64,000 nucleotides of DNA, from the NCBI GenBank assembly GCA_964637565.1, contig CAZWTY010000008.1, forward strand, positions 1 through 64,000. Reading direction: 5' to 3'. Positions 57,888-64,000 of the stretch are shown here, piece after piece. A model generated the notes under the pieces. That model did no database searches. It was not told the DNA's origin and saw only the letters and a list, made by a program, of their open reading frames with translations. This stretch comes from DYJE01 sp964637565 (GTDB lineage Bacteria; Desulfobacterota; Desulfobacteria; Desulfobacterales; Desulfolunaceae). Position 1 is the stretch's first letter; each line of letters starts with the position of its first letter. The translations under genes and the position numbers were made by a program.

Positions 57888-58019
57888 CTACTTTTTCCTG
57901 TCGTTGTTCCAGGCTTCGAACGTTTTGATTTCCGCCTGTTCAAGCCAGCTCCAGTAACAGCCTTTCTGTTTCTTTTCCTTCTGTTTTCCGCTCTTCACAC
58001 TCTGAGACTCGGACTTCAT
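57888..58019 (-). CDS. 43-residue protein, unknown
   Basis: A short gene on the minus strand: ATG at 58017-58019, TAG stop at 57888-57890, with GGAGAGG six bases upstream. The first 20 residues are very Lys/Ser-rich (MKSESQSVKSGKQKEKKQKG), followed by an ordered-looking CYWSWLEQAEIKTFEAWNND part. It is too short for ordinary gene finders. The plus-strand frame across it (57786-58208) has no ribosome site, so I judge the minus one real. A strong U-tailed terminator lies 185 nt downstream on the minus strand. Function unknown; RNA or protein binding would suit the basic tail. Confidence 0.6.
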   Translation of the reverse strand: MKSESQSVKSGKQKEKKQKGCYWSWLEQAEIKTFEAWNNDRKK

Positions 58020-58318
58020 GATATACCTCTCCTTGTGCGCCAACAGATTGTTTTTTTAACAAATCCATTGCCCCCTACGCAATTTACGTCATGGTTTCAG
58101 GCTAAGTTGACCGTTCATAACATTGGCCCGAACGAAAATCAAGAAAGATTATCATGTATAGAAATTAAACAGTTAGGCGTTTTTTACCGAGAACGCTGTG
58201 TTTCATGACGTTCTCTGTTATGCACAGAAAAACAATGCGGTTTATTTTATTGAATCATCCTCGGAAAACAGCACAAACCCGCCCCGACGATTGACAAAAC
58301 AGGGCTGAACGAACCCTT
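58020..58318. other. Intergenic region between the small gene and fdhD
   Basis: About 300 bp holding an inverted repeat GAGAACG (58189-58195) with CGTTCTC (58209-58215) and AT-rich promoter-like sequence for the small leftward gene. A TTGACA at 58291-58296 is on the plus strand with no gene to serve. No coding region is evident. Confidence 0.45.
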
Positions 58319-59122
58319 TCAACCCGCTCCGCCCAAACGGAAATCCCCGGTGAACACGTACAGCCCGCTCTTCCCGTCCGGGCACGCCAGGGTCATGTCC
58401 AGGTCACCGGCCAGACTCACGGCCAGAGCCGTGGGCCGCGATAAAGCGAACACGGACCGTATGCCGGCCCTGGCCGCTTTCTGGATCATCTCGTAACTGG
58501 CCCTCGAGCTCAGCACGAGGTAAGCGGCGTCCTGAAGCCGGTCTTCCAGAAAAAGACGGCCCGTTGCCTTGTCCAGGGCGTTGTGGCGGCCCACGTCCTC
58601 AGCCGCTGAAAGAGGCGCCCCATCCAGGTCGAAAAGTACGGCCCCGTGGGCGGCCCGTGTCCTGTTTCGAAGAGGCTGATGATCGGACAGACTGTCCATG
58701 GAGCGGATCACCGTCATGATGTCCAGATCGCTTCCACGATCCAGGCGGTGTATTCTCTGCTTCAGGTCGTCCACCAGCTCCTTGCCGCAGATGCCGCAGC
58801 TTGTCTGGCTGATGAACCCCCGCCTGTCGATAAGGGCGGCCACAAGCGCCTGGCGTTCCGCGGTCAGGGTGGCGGTGACCACGTTGACATCCTCGTCACA
58901 GTAGCCCAGCGCGGAAAAGTCATCGGAAGAATCCACCAGACCTTCTCCCAGACAGAATCCCGCCACATGGTCAATCTCGTGGCCCGGAGTCCTCATCACC
59001 ACCGTGTAGGGTTTCCCCTGAATCCTGATGGAAAGGGGTTCCTCACGGATAAGGTCCAGGCCCTTTTCCAGCCACACGTCTCCACCGTCCTGCCGCACCA
59101 CCTGCTTCACCGCTGTTTTCAT
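58319..59122 (-). CDS. fdhD: Formate dehydrogenase accessory sulfurtransferase FdhD
   Basis: A 267-residue FdhD that carries sulfur from IscS-type desulfurases to the molybdenum/tungsten cofactor of formate dehydrogenase. The CxxC sulfur loop is in TSCGICGKE, and FCLGEGLV, RAAHGAVLFD, AAEDVGRHNALDK and LSSRASYEM are typical. I chose the ATG at 59120-59122, preceded by AGGAGAGG. No formate dehydrogenase genes are in the window. Confidence 0.94.
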   Translation of the reverse strand: MKTAVKQVVRQDGGDVWLEKGLDLIREEPLSIRIQGKPYTVVMRTPGHEIDHVAGFCLGEGLVDSSDDFSALGYCDEDVNVVTATLTAERQALVAALIDRRGFISQTSCGICGKELVDDLKQRIHRLDRGSDLDIMTVIRSMDSLSDHQPLRNRTRAAHGAVLFDLDGAPLSAAEDVGRHNALDKATGRLFLEDRLQDAAYLVLSSRASYEMIQKAARAGIRSVFALSRPTALAVSLAGDLDMTLACPDGKSGLYVFTGDFRLGGAG

Positions 59123-59330
59123 GGTTTTTCCTCTCCTGGATTTTACGGATTTCATACCACCCGATGATAGCCACAAACAAAGGAATCTTTCAAGTCCTCG
59201 ACTTTATATTGTATCATTCGGGTATGTCGTGTTATAAATTCCTCGTTCAACAAAAGCCACAAGGGGGGCGCACGGTATCCACAGACATTTAAGGCACGTT
59301 CGCCTATAACACGAGAAGACGGTTGAAGTC

Positions 59331-60248
59331 ATGATCCAGTGGTATCCCGGCCATATGAAAAAGGCCAGAGACGAAATCGTCCAGACCCTGCCCAGGGTGG
59401 ATGTGATCATTGAAATGAGAGACGCCCGGCTTCCCCTTTCGAGCCGGAATCCGGTTCTCGGGGAGTTGAGACAGGGTCGTCCCTGCCTGATCATTCTGTC
59501 AAAAAAAGATCTGGCCGACCCCGAGGCCACGGCCCAGTGGATTTCTGCCTTTGAAAAAGAAGAAGGCATCCGGGCCATGGACGCGGAAACCCACGACCGG
59601 TCCATCGGTGACAGGATTCTCACCATTTGCCGGAAGCTTACGCCGGAAAACCGAAGGCGGCCGTTGAAAGCCATGATCGTGGGAATCCCCAACGTGGGGA
59701 AATCCACCTTGCTCAACACCCTGGCCGGCCGCCGGGTCGCCCAGGTGGGCAACCAGCCGGCGGTGACAAAGACCCAGCAGACGCTGACCATAGGCAAAGG
59801 GCCCGGCAAGATGGACATCCTGGATACTCCGGGAATCCTGTGGCCCAACCTGGCGGACAGGAAAGGCGCTTACCGGCTCGCCGTGAGCGGGGCCATCAAG
59901 GACACGGCCATGGATTACCGGGAAGCCGCGCTTTTTGCCGCCGTCCACATGATGAGGCACTACCCTTTGCTTCTGATCCAGCGCTACGGCCTTGACACAT
60001 TGCCCGATTCCCCGGCTGTGCTGCTCGAGGCCATCGGACGTCGCAAAGGCTGCCTGCTCAAGGGCGGCGTGGTGGATGACCACAGGGCGTCCGAGCGGTT
60101 CATCCATGATTTTCGAACAGGCCAGCTTGGCCGCATCAGCCTGGAAAGACCCGGAGACGATGATCTCCAGAACCCGGACCCGTTTGACGACCCGGACGAT
60201 GACTCCCCGGCGGACAAACAGGACTCCGTAACGGACAGACCAGTTTAG
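59331..60248 (+). CDS. rbgA: Ribosome biogenesis GTPase YlqF/RbgA
   Basis: A 305-residue circularly permuted GTPase: G4 (LSKKDLAD) comes before G1 (GIPNVGKSTLLN) and G3 (DTPGILWPN). The IQWYPGHMKKARDEI start is characteristic of RbgA, which helps late 50S assembly. The C-terminal helical domain ends in an acidic Asp-rich tail. It is followed 11 bp later by a PilZ gene. Confidence 0.93.
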   Translation: MIQWYPGHMKKARDEIVQTLPRVDVIIEMRDARLPLSSRNPVLGELRQGRPCLIILSKKDLADPEATAQWISAFEKEEGIRAMDAETHDRSIGDRILTICRKLTPENRRRPLKAMIVGIPNVGKSTLLNTLAGRRVAQVGNQPAVTKTQQTLTIGKGPGKMDILDTPGILWPNLADRKGAYRLAVSGAIKDTAMDYREAALFAAVHMMRHYPLLLIQRYGLDTLPDSPAVLLEAIGRRKGCLLKGGVVDDHRASERFIHDFRTGQLGRISLERPGDDDLQNPDPFDDPDDDSPADKQDSVTDRPV

Positions 60249-60259
60249 GACGGGATAAC

Positions 60260-60691
60260 ATGACGCATTCAGGCAACGATTCAGGATCGCGGAAAATGAC
60301 CGTTTCCGCAGCCACGAGCAAGCTGATCTCCATGATTCTCAAGATGTCTCCCGCCGAGATCATGGACACCCTCCGCTTCATCGAGGAAAAGGAACACGAC
60401 AGGAAAAGGCGGTCTCCCAGGGTCAGCTACTTCATGGCCGTGGATTACGTGGTGAACGAGAGGGCCTACAGCGGGTACATCAACAACATCAGTTCCGAAG
60501 GCGTTTTTATCGAGACAAACGACAACCATCCCCTTGACGCGGACATCACCCTGACCTTCGCCCTTCCCAATTCCCAGGGGCACATCAAGGTCAGCGGAAA
60601 GATCATCCGCAAGGAAAAAAACGGCATCGGGGTCGCCTTTGAGATGGATATCCAGAGCGTGCTCGAACGCCGCAAGGAAACGACCCCCTGA
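60260..60691 (+). CDS. PilZ domain protein
   Basis: A 143-residue protein with a PilZ domain for cyclic di-GMP: the arginine switch RKRRSPR and NNISSEGVFIE (N/DxSxxG) are intact, so ligand binding is likely. The N-terminal 45 residues are a helical segment of unknown role. It lies between rbgA and a histidine kinase gene, with 25 bp to the kinase start. Confidence 0.88.
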   Translation: MTHSGNDSGSRKMTVSAATSKLISMILKMSPAEIMDTLRFIEEKEHDRKRRSPRVSYFMAVDYVVNERAYSGYINNISSEGVFIETNDNHPLDADITLTFALPNSQGHIKVSGKIIRKEKNGIGVAFEMDIQSVLERRKETTP

Positions 60692-60716
60692 AACGTGGAA
60701 GACGGAAGATGTGACG

Positions 60717-62369
60717 ATGCAGACGAAGCCGACATACAGGGAACTGGAAGAGCGGGTCAGGGAGCTTGAACGGAAGCTTCATGGCCGCCTGTCTTTCGAA
60801 TACCTGGTCAAATTCATCTCCACCTCGTTCGTCAACCTGCCCCTGGAGGGAATCGACGAAGCCATCAACCGGGCCATCCGGCTTCTCGGGGAATTCATCG
60901 GCGCGTCGAAAAGCGCCATTTACACCGTGTCCGATGACGTGAAGACCTTCGTCAACACCCATGCCTGGAACGGCGAGGAACCGGAACGCCAGGGGCAGCT
61001 CGGGGAACCCATCCCCTTCCGCCGCTTCGGGTATTTCTGGGAACAGCTCTGCCGCAGCGAGTTCGTGATCATCAACCGGACAGGTGACATTCCGGCCCAG
61101 GCCGAGCTTGAACGGGAATGGTACGAGTCCAACGGCTTCCGGAGCCTGCTGTTCATCCCCATGGTCCTTGACCGGAAGATTTACGGCCTTGTCAGTTTTT
61201 CAGGACCGCCCCATGAAATCAGGCTCTGGCCCGAGGAGTTCATCATCCTGATCCGGCTGATCGCCGACCGCTTCATGAACCTCCTGAACCGGAAAAACGT
61301 GGAAATGGCCCTGGTCCAGAGCAAGAGACTCAGCGAGTCCCTCTTGAACGCCACCACCGACTCGGCCATGCTGATCACGCCCGCAGGCATCATTCTGGCC
61401 GTCAACGACGCTTACTGCCAGATGGCCGGAAAAAAACCCCCGGACATCATCGGAAGAAACCTTTTCACCCTTGTGCCCCGGGAGCTTGTCCACCAGAGAA
61501 AAAACCAGATCCAGCGCGCTGTCGCGGAGAAAAAACGGATCATTTCCGACGAGGAAGACGCAGGAAGCTGCTGGCGTCACGTGTTCTACCCGGTGTTCAG
61601 CAGATCCGGCGCGGTGGACCGGCTGGCCTACTACACCCACGACATCACCGGGGTACGCAAGGTGGAACGAAGTATCCGGGGCCTGACCCACGAGCTGATC
61701 AGGTCCCAGGAAAACGAGCGCCTGAAAATCGCCGGCAGCCTTCACGACAACGTGGCCCAGGAGCTGGCGTCCTTACGGATTCACTGCGACGCCCTTTTCG
61801 AGCAGATTCCCGGCATGTCGCCCCATGCCCGGGACCTGGTGTCAGGATTTTCCAAAACCATCAAAAGCTCCATCGAAACGGTCCGGGACCTGGCCTACGA
61901 GCTCCAGCCCCCGGGTTTCGACGGCCAGGATCTGGTCACGTCCCTGTACCGGTACTGTCAGGATTTCAGTCGGAAACACGGCATCCGGGTGGATTTCTTC
62001 TCCGGGGGCATGAACACCCTCTCCCTAGATTTCAACACGGAGAACACAGTGCACCGCATCGTCCAGGAAGCCCTGGCCAACATCAAAAACCACGCGGAAG
62101 CCGAAAAAGTGGCGGTCCGCCTCGTGGCCTCCCACCCCATCCTGATGCTCCGCATCGAGGACGACGGCAAAGGGTTTGACGTCACCTCCCTGAAAGCCAG
62201 AAAAAACGGCAGCCGACCCCGAGGCCTGATCCACATGGAAGGCCGGGTAAGACTCCACAACGGCAAACTCCGTGTCCGCTCCAAACCCGGCATGGGCACC
62301 CGCATCCTCGCCGAACTTCCCCTGACCCTTGAAAACAGCAGCTCAGAAACGAACGCGGGCGAATCCTGA
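60717..62369 (+). CDS. Cytoplasmic GAF-PAS histidine kinase (NarX/DegS type)
   Basis: A 550-residue kinase without membrane helices. A short coiled coil precedes a GAF domain (about residues 20-185), a PAS domain (about 205-310; ITPAGIILAVNDAYCQMAGK), a HisKA_3 dimerisation domain with the phospho-acceptor His343 (SLHDNVAQEL) and a HATPase_c domain (EALANIKNHAEA, DDGKGFD, GMGTRILAELP). This class normally pairs with a LuxR-type response regulator, none of which is next to it. I chose the ATG at 60717 with GGAAG eight bases upstream; GTG at 60711 is possible. The upstream PilZ gene suggests a link to motility or c-di-GMP control. Confidence 0.9.
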   Translation: MQTKPTYRELEERVRELERKLHGRLSFEYLVKFISTSFVNLPLEGIDEAINRAIRLLGEFIGASKSAIYTVSDDVKTFVNTHAWNGEEPERQGQLGEPIPFRRFGYFWEQLCRSEFVIINRTGDIPAQAELEREWYESNGFRSLLFIPMVLDRKIYGLVSFSGPPHEIRLWPEEFIILIRLIADRFMNLLNRKNVEMALVQSKRLSESLLNATTDSAMLITPAGIILAVNDAYCQMAGKKPPDIIGRNLFTLVPRELVHQRKNQIQRAVAEKKRIISDEEDAGSCWRHVFYPVFSRSGAVDRLAYYTHDITGVRKVERSIRGLTHELIRSQENERLKIAGSLHDNVAQELASLRIHCDALFEQIPGMSPHARDLVSGFSKTIKSSIETVRDLAYELQPPGFDGQDLVTSLYRYCQDFSRKHGIRVDFFSGGMNTLSLDFNTENTVHRIVQEALANIKNHAEAEKVAVRLVASHPILMLRIEDDGKGFDVTSLKARKNGSRPRGLIHMEGRVRLHNGKLRVRSKPGMGTRILAELPLTLENSSSETNAGES

Positions 62370-62414
62370 CGACGTCCCTCCTGGCCGATCGCGAAACAAC
62401 CCGAGGCAGGCGCT

Positions 62415-63923
62415 TCAGAGCTGAAGACCTGAAAACCAGGGACGGTCATACCGTTTTATCCGGTCTGTTTTGGGAAAACGCATGATACCGGCCTGGGCGT
62501 CCGGAACCATGTCTTTCCCCAGGATAAACCACAGGGGTTCTTTGGCAGCTTCCCTGTAGAACAGCCGGATCAGTTCATTGCGGTTGTCCTGTTCGCTGAA
62601 GTAGTAATGCAGCGCGTTGTGGCCCTGGACATCGTTCGAGAGAACCAGGCCGGACAGGACGTCCACATCCTGGTTTATCCGCAAATGGTACTCGGCAAAA
62701 ATCGGTGAGACGGGATGCATCCAGACCCCTTGAGTGAAGATCACGGGCACATTCGCCAGATGATTCCGGCAGAACGCCAATGTTTCATTCAGGGTTTCCT
62801 CCGACTCCCCCGGAGTCCCCGTCATCATCGACACTTCGAAAGGGATACCCGCATGAACCAGGTTTTCAACAGCGGCGGCCGAATCCTGTTTCGAAAACCC
62901 CTTGTTCAGGCGGCTTAAAATGACGTCGCTCCCGCTTTCAAGGGTCAGGACAAGCCCCGCGCAACCCGACGCCCTGTACGTTGTAAGCAGTTCCCGGGTC
63001 AGGCCCGACGGATTGACATAGGCGTACCAGCGGATGTCCAGCTCTTTTTCCATCATGGCTTCAACGATGGACCGGGAATGGGTTGACGGGCTTGAAAAAA
63101 CCGAATCGACAAAATAGATGTGCCGGATGTCATACCTGTTTCGGTAAGCTTCAAGCTCATCCATGATCTCTCCCACAGGCCTCAATCGGTACGCGGTCCC
63201 TTCAAGATAAGGATAGACACAGTAAGAGCAGTGAAACCCGCATCCTCTTTTGGTTTGAACGGAACCGTAGCCGCCGCGGTCATAGTAAAGGCCCTTATGC
63301 TCATTCAGGGCGGACAGGTCCATGGTGTAAGACGCGCCGCCGCCACGGGAATCCACGGGGTTTTTCCTGATGTTTCCGCCTTTCCGGTAGACAAGCCCGG
63401 GAAGGGCGTCCGTGTTTTGTCCGTGATCCAGCATGCCCAGAAGCGCCACCAGCAGATGGTCGCCTTCCCCTTGGATGCCGTAATCCAGGGACAGGGTTTT
63501 CATGTATAACTCCGGCGCCAGTGAAAACGCGGCCCCGCCGCCAATGATGGGAGCCCCGGAACAGATTCTGATGAACTCTATCACCGGGGCATCCTGGGAT
63601 ACGCAGAAAAAATCAGTAAGGGACCCTGTCCTTGCCAGGGGTTGCCCCAGGTTGTAAAGATTCCGGAATGAGTACCCGATGTAGTCCGGATCGAACGCCT
63701 GGATTTTTTCCCGAAGTTCTTTTCCGTATCCCTGGTCCGGGGTTGACTGTTCAAGAAAAACTGGCGATAGTACCGGCATGATCAGGGTTTCATAGCCGTT
63801 TTTCCTCAAGGCCCCCGCGATGAAGAACAAGCCGATGGGAGAAATTCTGAAATCCGGGTCGGAATGACTGTCTTTTGAAGGCACGGAGTGAAAAAGCAGA
63901 ACCCTGCGTGGTTTCGTATTCAT
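62415..63923 (-). CDS. B12-binding domain radical SAM protein
   Basis: A 502-residue protein with an N-terminal cobalamin-binding-type Rossmann domain (SPIGLFFIAGALRKNGYETLIMP, IQAFDPDYIGYSFRN; the usual DxHxxG is not seen) and a central radical SAM domain with CxxxCxxC in GCGFHCSYC. ESGSDVILSRLNKGF and GTPGESEETL are the later SAM strands. The C-terminal ~100 residues are unassigned. Family members modify peptides, lipids, bacteriochlorin or methylthio substrates; none can be inferred here. The ATG at 63921-63923 is 77 bp from the window end. Confidence 0.88.
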   Translation of the reverse strand: MNTKPRRVLLFHSVPSKDSHSDPDFRISPIGLFFIAGALRKNGYETLIMPVLSPVFLEQSTPDQGYGKELREKIQAFDPDYIGYSFRNLYNLGQPLARTGSLTDFFCVSQDAPVIEFIRICSGAPIIGGGAAFSLAPELYMKTLSLDYGIQGEGDHLLVALLGMLDHGQNTDALPGLVYRKGGNIRKNPVDSRGGGASYTMDLSALNEHKGLYYDRGGYGSVQTKRGCGFHCSYCVYPYLEGTAYRLRPVGEIMDELEAYRNRYDIRHIYFVDSVFSSPSTHSRSIVEAMMEKELDIRWYAYVNPSGLTRELLTTYRASGCAGLVLTLESGSDVILSRLNKGFSKQDSAAAVENLVHAGIPFEVSMMTGTPGESEETLNETLAFCRNHLANVPVIFTQGVWMHPVSPIFAEYHLRINQDVDVLSGLVLSNDVQGHNALHYYFSEQDNRNELIRLFYREAAKEPLWFILGKDMVPDAQAGIMRFPKTDRIKRYDRPWFSGLQL

Positions 63924-64000
63924 ATAAAGAGAAGCCTGTTAAATTCATGAGCTGTGTTCATAACGGACGATCATAGTGCCATCAATCCGCCGAAAAAACC

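Noticed and set aside
57786..58208. 140-codon plus-strand frame after pyrE
   Set aside because: It lacks a ribosome site, has Phe/Leu-rich antisense character and covers the better supported 43-codon minus-strand gene.
1..64000. CRISPR array, rRNA, prophage or transposase
   Set aside because: No regularly spaced repeats, no rRNA-like segment, no integrase, capsid or transposase motif was found on either strand.

Overview
The window looks like a chromosomal segment of an anaerobic, GC-rich Gram-negative bacterium, most likely a Desulfobacterota (former Deltaproteobacteria) member of the Desulfobacterales type. This is inferred from gene content, not from a marker gene: flagellar MotAB, PBP1A, FtsEX-EnvC, lipoproteins and T6SS-type genes imply a motile diderm. 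FdhD, a TauE/SafE anion exporter, a FadN/FadA beta-oxidation pair and a TIGR02270/DUF2169/DUF4150 set fit that group. No rRNA, tRNA, CRISPR array, transposase or prophage was found. Most of the sequence is ordinary, densely packed core genome.

Layout. 0.1-5.7 kb: MltB-type lytic transglycosylase with a small membrane protein, a PHP-type histidinol phosphatase, then radA-rlmE-yebC-yebG. 5.9-15.1 kb: methyltransferase, TrpR-like repressor, motAB, TauE-like exporter, cyclophilin, SCP2-like protein, secreted MORN protein, GT2 glycosyltransferase, soluble HAD protein, hisD. 15.3-19.4 kb: a fadN-fadA operon with a strong terminator and two similar palindromic operators upstream. 19.6-24.4 kb: a toroid (terpene-cyclase-like) protein, a hexapeptide acyltransferase and a small unknown protein in one operon, then DUF1848-dusB and convergent queF. 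24.4-26.5 kb: a regulatory-looking region with an Asn-rich protein carrying a recombinase-like HTH, a highly structured candidate small RNA and a TetR regulator. 26.6-29.7 kb: hisI-hisG and engB-era-HNH.

30.1-39.3 kb is the most distinctive region. A one-directional, tightly overlapping set encodes TIGR02270, DUF2169, a ketosynthase-fold protein without its catalytic cysteine, a DUF4150 PAAR-like spike, a 979-residue protein with a complete metallophosphoesterase core, and two tandem pentapeptide-repeat lipoproteins. The lipoproteins are identical over a 389-bp block and then diverge. I read this as an orphan type VI secretion cargo module: adaptor, spike, effector and possibly duplicated immunity or envelope proteins. 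There is no VgrG, Hcp or structural T6SS gene in the window.

39.9-50.8 kb: PBP1A, then a long leftward block headed by a near-consensus promoter: rplU-rpmA-obgE-proB-proA, an intergenic MITE-like repeat, then nadD-rsfS-gpmI-HDOD-DUF523. 50.9-56.8 kb: leftward ftsE-ftsX-envC-ctpA-polysaccharide deacetylase (envelope and division). 56.9-64 kb: pyrE between strong hairpins, a previously easy-to-miss 43-residue gene, fdhD, rbgA-PilZ-orphan histidine kinase, and a B12-type radical SAM protein.

Many gene pairs overlap by 4 nt (ATGA or GTGA), supporting translational coupling. Histidine genes (hisJ-like, hisD, hisIG) are scattered over 28 kb on one strand rather than forming an operon. All names rest on reading the translated sequences for family motifs; no database search was run.
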